Shown: positions 24,861-34,223 of the stretch, piece by piece
Layout of the letters: each line of letters begins with the position of its first letter
Position numbering within the stretch: the stretch's first letter is position 1
DNA from: Paenibacillus sp. FSL R5-0623
Lineage (GTDB): Bacteria > Bacillota > Bacilli > Paenibacillales > Paenibacillaceae
Direction: 5' to 3'
DNA: 64,000 nucleotides
Assembly: GCF_037974265.1 (NCBI RefSeq)
Contig: NZ_CP150233.1
Span: 5,208,001 to 5,272,000 of the forward strand
The notes under the pieces: generated by a model
What the model saw: the letters and a program-made list of their open reading frames with translations, nothing else
The model's database searches: none
What the model was told of the DNA's origin: nothing
Program-made: the position numbers and the translations under genes

Positions 24861-26411
24861 TTACTCGTCAACGCCAGCTCTTTCCACAATCTTGTCGATT
24901 ATAGAAGGAGTTGTAACAGCCTCGCTCTGTTGAATGGCAACTGGCGCAGGTGTTTTGGACTTCGTAAGGCCTTTAATCAGCTGCTCTACATCGATGCCGG
25001 ATACACTTTTGAGCATCTCTGGAGCCGTCGCCATAAGTTCGGTAACATAGTTGCTCACTCGCGCTGCACCTTCACCTTTACCTGTATCTACCACCGTCAA
25101 TTTATCAATGGATGCAATTGGTTCTGCAATTTTGCCAGCCAGTTCAGGCAGCATTTTGACAATGATATCGAGTACAGCCGCTTCGCCAAACTTCTGGAAT
25201 GCTTCTGCCAGTTTTTCCTTCGCTTCTGCTTCTGCAAGACCACGCAAACGAATAACTTCTGCATCAGCTGTACCTTTGGCAAGTTCCGCATCCGCCATGG
25301 CCTGACCTTCAAGTCGCTTCTGTTCAGCTGTTGCTTTGGCGTGTGTTTCGATGGAATACTGTACCGCATCGGCTTCACGCATTCTCTTGGCTTTATCCGC
25401 TTCGGCTGCCTGCTCCACCGCATAACGATCCGCTTCTGCCTTTTTCTTCACTTCAGCATCATATTGCTTCTCACGTACAACGATTTCTTTTTCCTGAAGA
25501 TCGATCTCACGTTCTTTACGAACAAGTTCAACCTTCATTTCTTCTTCCACCACGGTCTGTCTCGCACGTGCTTCATGGATATGGTACGCCTGATCGGCTT
25601 CCGCTTTGGCTGTATCCTGATCCCGTTTAAACGTGGCTACTTTCAGTTCCTTCTCTTTGGCTGCCTCGGCGATATTCGTATCACGCAGCAACTCTGCTTT
25701 TTGCCCCTGTTCTTCCGCATTAGCCTTCTGAATACGTGCATCACGCATCGCTTCCGCTTCAGCAATCTCGGCATCCCGCTTCACAGCAGCAATTCTCGGT
25801 TTACCGAGAGCATCCAGGTAACCCTGTTTGTCACGAACATCCTTGATGGTAAATGAAACAATTTGCAGACCCATTTTTTTCAAATCTCTAGCTGCTACGC
25901 CTTGAACCTCTTGGGCAAAACGATCCCGGTTCCGATATACTTCTTCCACCGTCATTGTACCGAGGATGGCCCGCAAATGCCCCTCGAGTACCTCCTGTGC
26001 TTCGCTTCTCAGCGCTTCTACAGGTTTACCGATGAATTGCTCAGCTGCCGTAGCAACGTCCTCTACAGCGCCTCCAACCTTGATAATAGCTACACCGTCA
26101 GCAATAACCGGAACCCCTTGCTCCGTGTACACTTCAGGGGTGGAGACATCCAGCTTGTGGGATAACAAGGAGATAAACTCGGACTGCTGGAATACCGGCA
26201 GGATAAACGCACCGCCACCACGAACAATTTTAATTTTTCGGCCAGAATCATCATCGGAGATATTTTTACTACCCAGGAAAGAACCCGTAACGATCATCGC
26301 CTCATCCGGTCCAACCGTTTTGTATCTCGCCCAGAAAGCCAGACCCAAGATTAGAATGACTCCGAGTACAACTATAGGAATCAATAAAACATCCCAATTC
26401 AAATTTTCCAT
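24861..26411 (-). CDS. floT: Flotillin-like membrane scaffold protein
   Basis: A 516-residue protein of the YuaG/FloT family. Residues about 8–26 form a membrane anchor (LLIPIVVLGVILILGLAFWA), followed by an SPFH/band 7 domain and then a long coiled-coil region with many Ala-Glu repeats (AEAEAMRDARIQKANAEEQG, GLAEAEAKEKLAEAF), then a C-terminal tail. Flotillins organise membrane microdomains and affect secretion, signalling and envelope stress response. It follows the NfeD gene with 63 bp between, the standard yuaF-yuaG arrangement, under a SigW-type promoter. Confidence 0.94.
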   Translation of the reverse strand: MENLNWDVLLIPIVVLGVILILGLAFWARYKTVGPDEAMIVTGSFLGSKNISDDDSGRKIKIVRGGGAFILPVFQQSEFISLLSHKLDVSTPEVYTEQGVPVIADGVAIIKVGGAVEDVATAAEQFIGKPVEALRSEAQEVLEGHLRAILGTMTVEEVYRNRDRFAQEVQGVAARDLKKMGLQIVSFTIKDVRDKQGYLDALGKPRIAAVKRDAEIAEAEAMRDARIQKANAEEQGQKAELLRDTNIAEAAKEKELKVATFKRDQDTAKAEADQAYHIHEARARQTVVEEEMKVELVRKEREIDLQEKEIVVREKQYDAEVKKKAEADRYAVEQAAEADKAKRMREADAVQYSIETHAKATAEQKRLEGQAMADAELAKGTADAEVIRLRGLAEAEAKEKLAEAFQKFGEAAVLDIIVKMLPELAGKIAEPIASIDKLTVVDTGKGEGAARVSNYVTELMATAPEMLKSVSGIDVEQLIKGLTKSKTPAPVAIQQSEAVTTPSIIDKIVERAGVDE

Positions 26412-26474
26412 TCCACATCTCTCCCCTTATTCATTCATGATGAGTGCTTAAACTACTTAGGTGATTAGAATACT

Positions 26475-27011
26475 TTATAAATCTTTAAGTACATTTTCAT
26501 CCCATTCCGACACACGCAGTACGCCATCAACAACATCCACCACAACAACACGTGCTCCCGCCGCAATGGGGAGGTGTTCAAAACTGGATGCCGTTTGAAT
26601 CGTACTGCCGGATGCAAAGCGGATCATCACTTCGCCAAAACCTTTTTCCGGCACCGGAATGGTGATTTCCCCAATTTTCCCAGATAACTCTTTCATTGAA
26701 AATGCAATCGAGACATCGCTGTTACGCATCGGTTTGATATATGCGAAGAATACCAGCATGGCTGCAGCAATACCTATAAGCAGGGATAGTATTAGTCCGG
26801 ACATGGCACTTAATGAACTATAACGTGTCAGCAAAATACCTGCTCCACCAAAGGTTGTAATGGAACCAGCTAACACAACGGGTTTGAAAAAATCAAGACC
26901 TGGCATTTCGAAGGCTCCGTCCAGCAAGCCATCAATCAAGTCACCCAGCACAAGGCTGACAACCGCAAATATCGCCCCTCCGATTAGACACCCCCAATAC
27001 ATTGTTTCCAT
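26475..27011 (-). CDS. NfeD-like membrane protein (YuaF type)
   Basis: About 178 residues; start METMYWGCLIGG with GGAGG 8 bases upstream. Three to four N-terminal hydrophobic segments (CLIGGAIFAVVSLVLG, VVLAGSITTFGGAGILL, ILSLLIGIAAAMLVFFAY) precede a soluble C-terminal beta-barrel of the NfeD/OB type (about 110–178). The B. subtilis partner YuaF works with flotillin FloT in membrane microdomains. It is the first gene of the two-gene operon and carries the SigW-like promoter. Confidence 0.88.
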   Translation of the reverse strand: METMYWGCLIGGAIFAVVSLVLGDLIDGLLDGAFEMPGLDFFKPVVLAGSITTFGGAGILLTRYSSLSAMSGLILSLLIGIAAAMLVFFAYIKPMRNSDVSIAFSMKELSGKIGEITIPVPEKGFGEVMIRFASGSTIQTASSFEHLPIAAGARVVVVDVVDGVLRVSEWDENVLKDL

Positions 27012-27073
27012 CCCCTGTTCCTCCTCTCTCTGCCGCAAATTCATCCTAACTGAGCATTCCACATGTAAATAAA

Positions 27074-27099
27074 TACGTAGCTACCATCAAAATGTTTCA
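27074..27099 (-). promoter_or_regulatory. SigW-type (ECF) promoter of the NfeD-flotillin operon
   Basis: Minus strand TGAAAC (27099–27094), 16 bases, CGTA (27077–27074). This is exactly the B. subtilis SigW consensus TGAAAC-N16-CGTA, and B. subtilis yuaF is a known SigW target. The start of transcription would be about 55 bp before the ATG. Confidence 0.75.
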
Positions 27100-27206
27100 A
27101 AATCTTTCCTCAAATGTATTCTGGAGCCGATAATGGGTATTATCACAACATTCTGTTCTCCTTGCTTCATGTTCCTCCATTATTCTCGTGCAGAGCCGAA
27201 TACACG

Positions 27207-27243
27207 AAAAAACCGCAAGCCCCCATGAAGGAGACTTGCGGTT
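27207..27243 (-). terminator. Terminator after the alcohol dehydrogenase gene
   Basis: Minus strand AACCGCAAG pairs with CTTGCGGTT around a 15-base loop and is followed by a T-run. It lies about 45 bases after the stop codon. Confidence 0.85.
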
Positions 27244-27288
27244 ATTGGACAACAGAATGTGTCCTTTCACTTTGCAGTGATTATAGAA

Positions 27289-28452
27289 TTACAGAGAAGC
27301 CTTGTAGATGGATACAACATCTTCCCGTTGCAGTTTCTTGAAATTACCGAATGGGCCAAACAGCATCGCTTTGTCTGCCATTACGTCGATCTGGCTATCA
27401 TCGATATCGTAATCAGCCAAACGGTTAGGGGCACCAATGGATGTCCAGAATTTGCTGAGCGCATCGATACCTTCTTCGGCAATCTGTCTGTCCGACTTGC
27501 CTTCAGGGTTCACCTCGAATACATTAATTGCCAGACGTTTGAATCGATCCACATTCACGTCCAGGTTATGTTTCATCCAGTGTGGGAACAAGATTGCAAG
27601 TCCACCGCCGTGTGGGATATCATACACTGCGGATACCGCGTGTTCAATATTATGTGTTGCCCAGTCTCCTGCGAGACCCATATTCAGCACACCATTCAGT
27701 GCCATTGTTCCGCAATACAGAATCGTTTCGCGCAGTTCATAGTTCTCCAGATCTTCAACCAGACGAGGAGCTGCTTCCATGACAGTACGCAGAATCGTCT
27801 CACAGAAACCGAGTTGAACCGGTGTATTGGCATCCAGATGGAAGTAATGCTCCAATACGTGGGACATCATATCCACCATGCCGTATACCGTTTGGTCCAG
27901 TGGAACAGTGTATGTATTCACTGGATCCAGGATGGAGAATGCAGGGAATGAGTATGCGCTACCCCAGCCCAATTTTTCTTGTGTATCCTGATTCGTAATA
28001 ACCGAACCGGAGTTCATTTCCGAACCAGTTGCCGCCATGGTCAATACGGTACCGAGTGGAAGAGCGTCCTGTGCAACGGCTTTGCGCTGAGCAAAATCCC
28101 ACATATCGCCATCATATTTGGCACCTACAGCGATAGCTTTGGAGCAGTCTAGTACACTACCTCCACCTACAGCGAGGATCAGGTCGATGTTATTTGTTTT
28201 ACAGAGGTCTACCCCTTTATGCACCGTAGAAAGACGCGGGTTAGGTTCCACACCTGCCAGTTCAGTCACTTCTGCTCCAGCTTCCTTAAGCAAACCGATC
28301 ACTTGATCGTACAGACCACTGCGTTTGATACTGCCGCCACCATATACAAGCAGAACCCGTTTACCGTATTTCGGCACTTCTGTTTTCAATGCTTCCAGTT
28401 GTCCTTTGCCGAAAATCAGCCGGGTTGGATTATAGAATTGGAAAGATCTCAT
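27289..28452 (-). CDS. Iron-containing alcohol dehydrogenase (butanol dehydrogenase type)
   Basis: A 387-residue NAD(P)H-dependent dehydrogenase of the YugJ/BDH group. The nucleotide-binding GGGSVLDCSKAIA motif and iron ligands in the helical half (GMVDMMSHVLEHYF; THNIEHAVSAVYDIPHGGGLA) are clear. I place the start at ATG MRSFQFYNP, 11 bases after GGAGG; a TTG six codons earlier overlaps the ribosome site. It likely reduces medium-chain or methylglyoxal-type aldehydes; the exact substrate is unknown. It has its own promoter and terminator. Confidence 0.9.
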   Translation of the reverse strand: MRSFQFYNPTRLIFGKGQLEALKTEVPKYGKRVLLVYGGGSIKRSGLYDQVIGLLKEAGAEVTELAGVEPNPRLSTVHKGVDLCKTNNIDLILAVGGGSVLDCSKAIAVGAKYDGDMWDFAQRKAVAQDALPLGTVLTMAATGSEMNSGSVITNQDTQEKLGWGSAYSFPAFSILDPVNTYTVPLDQTVYGMVDMMSHVLEHYFHLDANTPVQLGFCETILRTVMEAAPRLVEDLENYELRETILYCGTMALNGVLNMGLAGDWATHNIEHAVSAVYDIPHGGGLAILFPHWMKHNLDVNVDRFKRLAINVFEVNPEGKSDRQIAEEGIDALSKFWTSIGAPNRLADYDIDDSQIDVMADKAMLFGPFGNFKKLQREDVVSIYKASL

Positions 28453-28498
28453 ATCTATTGTCGCCTCCAATGGAGTTTAGTATTTTTGTGCAACTCCA

Positions 28499-28527
28499 AT
28501 TATAGTACCCTGTTTATAGAAAAACAA
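28499..28527 (-). promoter_or_regulatory. Promoter of the alcohol dehydrogenase gene
   Basis: Minus strand TTGTTT, 17 bases, TATAAT (28504–28499). A GGAGTT/AACTCC inverted repeat lies just downstream near the expected start and may be an operator or leader hairpin. Confidence 0.6.
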
Positions 28528-28544
28528 ATCGATAGTCACTCACT

Positions 28545-29132
28545 TTATAACAACCCGTTAATCTCCAAATGAGCTCGAAACATCTCGCTCGATGAAGGCA
28601 AATTCTCAGCATCCACCCATGTTTCTAAGGCCCATAATCCAGCCTGTTTAAATGCCCTCGGACAATGGATAAAACACTCTTCCACATCTATAATGACAGC
28701 CGCACCTATGGTTTTACCACTCCAGCCCATACTGGCGATGAATTCCTCATCCTTGGTAATGGATGCTGTACCATTAATACGCAGCACTTCATTCAGTCCC
28801 GGAATCAAAAAAAGCATACCGATACCAGGGTTCGACAACATGTTCAACAACGAGTCTATCCGCCGATTGCCTGGGCGCTCAGGATAGACGAGCCGGTATG
28901 TATCATACACTTTTACAAATCCCGCTCCATCGCCCCGAGGTGATACATCGCTATTTCCATCACGATCAGAGGTGGAGAGAAAAAATAATGGTGACATGGA
29001 TATAAAGTTCTGAACATGTGAGTCTACAAATGAAATTGCCTTGTTACGCACATGTTCATGCGGCTCACCCACCATGCCTTGCAGTTCCTCAGCATCTGTA
29101 ATCAACGGAATATTCAATGCCTGCTTCTCCAA
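28545..29132 (-). CDS. FMN-dependent pyridoxamine-phosphate-oxidase-like flavoprotein
   Basis: A 195-residue split-barrel flavin-binding protein. The segment FISMSPLFFLSTSDRDGNSDVSPRGDGAGFV and later NPGIGMLFLIPGLNEVLRINGTA are typical of the MSMEG_1061-type PPOX family proteins, which reduce or bind small molecules using FMN. It ends just upstream of the alcohol dehydrogenase promoter on the same strand, about 90 bp away, and may be transcribed separately. The substrate is unknown. Confidence 0.8.
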   Translation of the reverse strand: MEKQALNIPLITDAEELQGMVGEPHEHVRNKAISFVDSHVQNFISMSPLFFLSTSDRDGNSDVSPRGDGAGFVKVYDTYRLVYPERPGNRRIDSLLNMLSNPGIGMLFLIPGLNEVLRINGTASITKDEEFIASMGWSGKTIGAAVIIDVEECFIHCPRAFKQAGLWALETWVDAENLPSSSEMFRAHLEINGLL

Positions 29133-29224
29133 GTTATTACCCCCATTTCCTCAATTCATTGTGGTATTCTAGGACTTCAATCCATTATAACTGGCTCGGA
29201 AGTTCATTCCAATGCACACAAATG

Positions 29225-29262
29225 TCAAGAACACCCGCTCCTGATTGAGCGGGTGTTCTTGA
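29225..29262. terminator. Perfect 16-bp hairpin after galT
   Basis: TCAAGAACACCCGCTC pairs perfectly with GAGCGGGTGTTCTTGA around a 6-base loop. It lies 17 bases beyond the galT stop. On the minus strand it is followed by CATTTG, with no clean T-run, so termination is probable but not textbook; it may also act as an mRNA 3' stabiliser. Confidence 0.6.
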
Positions 29263-29279
29263 TTTGTTGATTATGTTGA

Positions 29280-30878
29280 TTATTCAGTGTATCCCATGCT
29301 GCTCACAAAACGACGGAAAGCCTGGCGTCCTGCTTCATCATATTTGTAGACACCTGCATGCTCCAGAATCTCGGCGAATTTCAAGCCAACTTCCTGCTGT
29401 ACAATGGCAACGGCTTGTTCTTTGTCCAGTTTAGGACCAAACCGTTCAATTAATTCTTCCGCCCAGCCCAGATGTTTGTTCAACACATGATCAGAAGCTT
29501 TGGCGGCTTCAGCAAGTTTAGCATCTCCAGCGAGGATATCCGCGATATTGTCCAGCTCTTCTTTCAAACGACCTGGCAGAATGGCAAGTCCCATCACTTC
29601 GATCAGACCAATGTTCTCTTTTTTCAAATGGTGCATCTCACGGTGCGGATGGAAAATCCCTTCAGGATGCACATCATTCGTGCGGTTGTTACGCAAGACG
29701 AGATCCATCTCATACCCACCGTCTGCACTGCGACGAACGATTGGTGTTACTGTATTGTGTGGTACCTGTTCCCCATCCACTTCACTGAATGCCTCGATAT
29801 CCACAGCAGAATCACTGTAAAGCTTCCACGCTTCATATACAGCATTACCTGCTTCAAGCAACTCTGCAGGATCGTGTGAAGCCAGACGCATTACAGACAT
29901 CGGCCATTTTACGAGACTCAGTGTAAGTCCAGGTGCATCCGCATGGCGGAAGACAGCCTCAGGCTGTGCATTTTGAATCGCGAATGTATGACGTCCGCCC
30001 TGGAAATGGTCATGTGTCAGAATCGATCCACCAACGATCGGCAAATCTGCGTTAGATCCGATAAAGTAATGCGGGTACTCCCCGACAAAGGCAAGTAGTC
30101 TACGCAGTGTATCCTTCGTCAGCTTCATCGGCACATGATCATGATGGAAAATGATGCAGTGCTCGTTGTAGTACACATATGGCGAGTATTGGAACAACCA
30201 AGGCTCGCTGTTAAGTTCCAGCGGAATAACTCTCAGATTCTGGCGAGCCGGGTGATTCACCCGACCAGCGTAACCTACATTTTCACGACACAGCTGGCAT
30301 TTAGGATATACCGGTGGCGGAAGCAATTTCGCCATGGCAATTTCCTTTGGACTTTTCTCCGGTTTTGACAGGTTAATAGTAATCTCCATGTCTCCATAGG
30401 CCGTGTCCTGTGTCCAGTAAACGTTCTTCGAGATCCGATCCATCCGAATGTAGTTGGAGTTAATCGACAAGTCATAGAATTGAGATGTGGCCGCCTCAAT
30501 GCCTTCCGTCTGCTCCGTGTGGCGGAATGCGCGTACCACTTCGGATGGGCGTGCCATCAAATGACCCATGATTTTGGCATCCAGCAAATCACGGAATGTA
30601 TCACTATTTTCAGGAATGAGTCCAATGGAAAATCCATAATCGATCAACGTATCAAGCATCACCTGTGGGCCGTCTGGCACGCTTGTGTCCAGTTCTCCGG
30701 CGTAAGGCTCTGAGAATCCGAATTGTTCCAGCAAGAGGTTGCGGCTATAATCCCAATCCGCTTCCTCGATTAATTGTTTCTGCAAGGCAAATGCAACCAG
30801 ACGTTCAATGGCATGCAGTGCTTCCTGCTGCTCCGGTGTCCGCTCTGTGGCACCTGCTGCAATATGAGTCTGTGACAT
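29280..30878 (-). CDS. galT: UDP-glucose–hexose-1-phosphate uridylyltransferase
   Basis: A 532-residue enzyme of the Bacillota GalT type (about 500 residues, longer than the E. coli form). It exchanges UMP between UDP-glucose and galactose-1-phosphate. Seen motifs: cysteine pair CQLCRENVGYAGR, the substrate loop LTHDHFQGGRHTF and HREMHHLKKENIGLIEVMG. It is the last gene of galK-galE-galT, 14 bp after galE, with GGAGG before its ATG. With the partner enzymes it completes the Leloir route to glucose-1-phosphate. Confidence 0.95.
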   Translation of the reverse strand: MSQTHIAAGATERTPEQQEALHAIERLVAFALQKQLIEEADWDYSRNLLLEQFGFSEPYAGELDTSVPDGPQVMLDTLIDYGFSIGLIPENSDTFRDLLDAKIMGHLMARPSEVVRAFRHTEQTEGIEAATSQFYDLSINSNYIRMDRISKNVYWTQDTAYGDMEITINLSKPEKSPKEIAMAKLLPPPVYPKCQLCRENVGYAGRVNHPARQNLRVIPLELNSEPWLFQYSPYVYYNEHCIIFHHDHVPMKLTKDTLRRLLAFVGEYPHYFIGSNADLPIVGGSILTHDHFQGGRHTFAIQNAQPEAVFRHADAPGLTLSLVKWPMSVMRLASHDPAELLEAGNAVYEAWKLYSDSAVDIEAFSEVDGEQVPHNTVTPIVRRSADGGYEMDLVLRNNRTNDVHPEGIFHPHREMHHLKKENIGLIEVMGLAILPGRLKEELDNIADILAGDAKLAEAAKASDHVLNKHLGWAEELIERFGPKLDKEQAVAIVQQEVGLKFAEILEHAGVYKYDEAGRQAFRRFVSSMGYTE

Positions 30879-30892
30879 AAGGTATTCGCCTC

Positions 30893-31882
30893 CTAGTTTT
30901 TTCCGTAGCCGTCAGGTCGTGATTGGTGCCAGCTCCAAGCGCTTTGAATGACATCTTCCAGATTGGTCCATTTTGGATTCCAGCCTAGGACAGATCTCGC
31001 TTTTGCAGATGAAGCTACCAGCACAGCCGGGTCACCTGCACGACGTGGTTCCTGTACAACCGGGATATCGAGGCCAGTCACTTTTCTGGCTGTTTCGATC
31101 ACTTGTTTTACAGAGAATCCTGTACCATTACCCAGGTTGAATACATTACTGTTCTCACCTTTGCGAAGATAATCTACTGCACGCAGATGTGCATCAGCCA
31201 AGTCGCTCACATGGATATAGTCACGGATACATGTTCCATCTTCTGTTGCATAGTCGTCACCAAACACGGCGATGTGTGGGCGTTGTTTCAATGCTGTTTG
31301 CAGTACGAGTGGAATCAGGTGACTCTCTGGTTGGTGATCTTCACCAATTTTGCCGCTGTCATGTGCACCTGCTGCATTGAAGTAACGCAGGGAAACGTAT
31401 TTGATATCCTGAACTTTATCGAACCATGACATCATGCGTTCCATCATCAGCTTTGTTTCGCCGTATACGTTGGTTGGCTCTGTACGATCACTCTCTTCGA
31501 TTGGCACTTTCTCAGGCTCACCGTAGGTAGCTGCTGTAGAGGAGAAGACGATGCGGCGTACGTTCGCTGCATTCATCGCTTCCAACAGACAGAGTGTACC
31601 AAACACGTTGTTGTCATAATATTTAACCGGGTCTTTCATGCTCTCGCCTACGAGTGAGTTGGCTGCAAAGTGAATGACTGCATCGATTGAATTCTCAGCG
31701 AACAGCTTCGCCAGAATTTCTTTGTCACGCAGATCCCCTTCATACAACTTACCGCCGAGCAACGCCTCACGATGCCCTGTCTGTAAGTTATCCAGTACAA
31801 CAACCTCTTCTCCACGTTCCAACAATGCTGCTACCGTATGAGACCCAATATACCCTGCTCCACCTGTCACCAAAATTGCCAT
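30893..31882 (-). CDS. galE: UDP-glucose 4-epimerase
   Basis: A 329-residue short-chain dehydrogenase/reductase that interconverts UDP-galactose and UDP-glucose. The NAD-binding motif VTGGAGYIGSHT opens the protein, the catalytic Tyr-Lys pair is in VYGETKLMME, and the serine-rich FSSTAATYG segment is present. It starts 1 base after the galK stop, so it is probably translationally coupled to it. Confidence 0.96.
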   Translation of the reverse strand: MAILVTGGAGYIGSHTVAALLERGEEVVVLDNLQTGHREALLGGKLYEGDLRDKEILAKLFAENSIDAVIHFAANSLVGESMKDPVKYYDNNVFGTLCLLEAMNAANVRRIVFSSTAATYGEPEKVPIEESDRTEPTNVYGETKLMMERMMSWFDKVQDIKYVSLRYFNAAGAHDSGKIGEDHQPESHLIPLVLQTALKQRPHIAVFGDDYATEDGTCIRDYIHVSDLADAHLRAVDYLRKGENSNVFNLGNGTGFSVKQVIETARKVTGLDIPVVQEPRRAGDPAVLVASSAKARSVLGWNPKWTNLEDVIQSAWSWHQSRPDGYGKN

Positions 31883-31883
31883 T

Positions 31884-33065
31884 TTACTTCGCCTCCTTCA
31901 ATTCTTTAACACCGTCGCCTACGCCGCATACATAAAAATCACCTTTGAGATGGGTACGCGCTTCATATGCAGCGCCCACTTCACTTACAAAACGCTCGAC
32001 ATCATTTTCATGCACAAGTGATACGGTACAACCGCCAAATCCTGCGCCAGTCATCCGAGCACCAAGCGTGCCTGGAATCCGCTGAGCTTCTTCAACCATA
32101 ACGTCCAGCTCATCACAGCTTACTTCGTACAAGTCACGAAGCGATTCATGAGAAGCGTTCATCAGCTTGCCGAAAGTTTCCAGATCATTACCCTGCAATG
32201 CTTCGACCGATGCGAGCACACGCGCGTTCTCTTCCACGACATGTTGTGCACGCTGTCTTACTTTCTCATCCTTGATCTGATCCTGTAGTGTTACGAACTG
32301 CTCTGGCGTCAATTGAGCCAGGTAATTCAGTGCAGGCAGCTGTTCCTTCAAGATGGCAAGTGCCTGCTCGCATTGGGAGCGACGTTCATTGTAAGCCGAA
32401 TCCACCAGACCGCGGCGTTTGTTCGTGTTACCAATGACCAATTTGTAGGAGCCTGTACGGAAAGGAACCTTTTGGTACTCCAGTGTGTCACACATCAGCA
32501 GGATCGCGTGATCCTGAGCACCGTTTGCAACAGCGAACTGATCCATGATTCCACAGTTGACGCCTACGAACTCATTTTCCGCTTTCTGGGACAGAAGTGC
32601 CAGTTGAACCGTATCAATATCCGACACACCTTCCAGAGACTGAATAGCAAATCCGGTGAGTACCTCCAGAGATGCAGATGATGAAAGTCCTGCCCCGTTC
32701 GGAATCTCCCCGTGGTACAGGAAGTCGTAACCTTTTGTTACATTCACGCCTTTACCTTGCAGTTCAACCATGACCCCAACAGGATAGTCGGTCCATTCTC
32801 CGGTCTTCTGCTTACCAATGGAGGAAGTGTCTAGTACCCCTTCATAAGACATGTTCGTGGAAGCCAGTTGCAACTTGTTGTCCTGACGCTCACGAATGAT
32901 CAATGTTGTTCCGAATTCAAGTGCTGCCGGAAGCACATATCCACCGTTATAGTCAATGTGCTCACCGATCAGATTCACACGCCCAGGGGCATGAAATACA
33001 CGGATGTCCGCTCCACTCTCTCCGTACTTCTCAATAAACTTTTGTTTCAATTCAGTTACGTTCAC
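31884..33065 (-). CDS. galK: Galactokinase
   Basis: A 393-residue GHMP kinase that phosphorylates galactose. The signature GRVNLIGEHIDYNGG, the ATP loop IPNGAGLSSSASLE and the C-terminal GARMTGAGFGGC are all present. The start is GTG with GAGGTG 8 bases upstream. It is the first gene of the gal operon and is divergent from an AraC-type regulator that may control it. Confidence 0.96.
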   Translation of the reverse strand: MNVTELKQKFIEKYGESGADIRVFHAPGRVNLIGEHIDYNGGYVLPAALEFGTTLIIRERQDNKLQLASTNMSYEGVLDTSSIGKQKTGEWTDYPVGVMVELQGKGVNVTKGYDFLYHGEIPNGAGLSSSASLEVLTGFAIQSLEGVSDIDTVQLALLSQKAENEFVGVNCGIMDQFAVANGAQDHAILLMCDTLEYQKVPFRTGSYKLVIGNTNKRRGLVDSAYNERRSQCEQALAILKEQLPALNYLAQLTPEQFVTLQDQIKDEKVRQRAQHVVEENARVLASVEALQGNDLETFGKLMNASHESLRDLYEVSCDELDVMVEEAQRIPGTLGARMTGAGFGGCTVSLVHENDVERFVSEVGAAYEARTHLKGDFYVCGVGDGVKELKEAK

Positions 33066-33107
33066 TACTGGTGCACCTCGCCTCGTTGTTGTGGTTTTCT
33101 TAATGTT

Positions 33108-33136
33108 ATTATATAAGAAAGCGATCCCTCTTGTAA
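33108..33136 (-). promoter_or_regulatory. gal operon promoter
   Basis: Minus strand TTACAA (weak -35), 17 bases, TATAAT (33113–33108). It lies about 45 bp before the galK GTG. The poor -35 suits an activator-dependent promoter. Confidence 0.55.
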
Positions 33137-33157
33137 TGCAACCATGTGTGTTTCATA

Positions 33158-33186
33158 TGGATAAATGTGACCTTAAGGCGTATAAT
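33158..33186 (+). promoter_or_regulatory. Promoter of the gal-linked AraC regulator
   Basis: TGGATA, 17 bases, TATAAT, ending 32 bp before the ATG. It is back to back with the gal promoter; only about 20 bp separate the two -35 elements, so one bound regulator could affect both. Confidence 0.55.
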
Positions 33187-33218
33187 GATCGGAGCATCCC
33201 GGAAAGAAGGAAACGACT

Positions 33219-34193
33219 ATGTCAGATCAATCCAACCCCAAGAAAGAATTCCTTGCATCTTCTAACGAAAAAATACAGGAATCACCTTCCGGTAAAAGCG
33301 GAGCACTCAGTTATTCGGTTGCCTCCAATCCCGTCTATTATGAACAAGGCGCACTGCATGTCCTGTTTGCTGGGGCAAGCCAGACCCTTCCGGGTCACGC
33401 CCTTGGACCCAAACTGTTTGATTATTATCTGCTTCATTATGTAGAAAAAGGAGCGGGGACGTTCCGTACCGAACTGCACACCTACGAGTTATCCGCAGGG
33501 GATTGTTTCCTCATTCATCCCGGGCAACTGGTAAGTTACCAGTCTCATGCCCGTAACCCATGGCAATACCGCTGGATCGCCTTCACGGGCAGCCAGGCTG
33601 CCCAGCATGCCGACGAGGCGGGATTCCGCCCGGAGAAGTCCGTTTTTCACGCCGGACCATCCTGTGGAATTTCCGATTGGCTATCCGTGATGCAGGATGC
33701 TTTTGCCGAGCGCAAAGAAAGCTCTCATTTCACATCATTGGGTACGCTATATATGATTCTAGCTGAAGCACAGAATCACCTTTCGCAGGGTCAAACCTTA
33801 ATTCCCGGCGAATCCTCCATCCGACGTACGGTGAAACAGATGATTCAATATATGTCCACTCAATATGCCTATCCTGTCTCCATTGAACAAATGTCTGCGA
33901 GTCTTGGATACAATCGTGCGTATCTATCCCGTATATTCAAACAGGAAACCGGTCATTCACCAGTCACTTATTTGCTAAAACTGCGGATCGACAAGTCGCG
34001 CCAACTCCTGAGAGAACGTCCGGATCTGTCCATCGAACAGGTATCTGCATCGGTTGGACTGCCAGACGCGCTGTACTTCTCCAAACAGTTCAAACGATTT
34101 CACGGTGAAGCGCCCAGCTTGTATCGAGAGAAAATACTGTCCCGCCCACTACATCAGGGGTTACAGCAGAATGCTCAACAAAACAAACGGTGA
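33219..34193 (+). CDS. AraC-family regulator, probably of the gal operon
   Basis: A 324-residue cytoplasmic regulator. The N-terminal cupin-like ligand domain (about 40–190; GDCFLIHPGQLVSYQSHARNPWQYRWIAF is the typical stretch, in parts) is followed by the AraC double helix-turn-helix (about 225–315; SIEQMSASLGYNRAYLSRIF and SIEQVSASVGLPDALYFSKQF). No membrane segment. This is the MsmR/RafR-like layout that usually senses a sugar. It is divergent from galK with a shared 153-bp intergenic region, which suggests it activates gal. The ligand (galactose or an alpha-galactoside) is not proven. Confidence 0.88.
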   Translation: MSDQSNPKKEFLASSNEKIQESPSGKSGALSYSVASNPVYYEQGALHVLFAGASQTLPGHALGPKLFDYYLLHYVEKGAGTFRTELHTYELSAGDCFLIHPGQLVSYQSHARNPWQYRWIAFTGSQAAQHADEAGFRPEKSVFHAGPSCGISDWLSVMQDAFAERKESSHFTSLGTLYMILAEAQNHLSQGQTLIPGESSIRRTVKQMIQYMSTQYAYPVSIEQMSASLGYNRAYLSRIFKQETGHSPVTYLLKLRIDKSRQLLRERPDLSIEQVSASVGLPDALYFSKQFKRFHGEAPSLYREKILSRPLHQGLQQNAQQNKR

Positions 34194-34223
34194 GCAACAT
34201 AACGGACAGAACCACGGACGACA

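Noticed and set aside
24840..25856. A 338-codon open frame opposite the flotillin gene
   Set aside because: It is a by-product of the Ala/Glu/Lys-rich codons of the coiled coil read in antisense.
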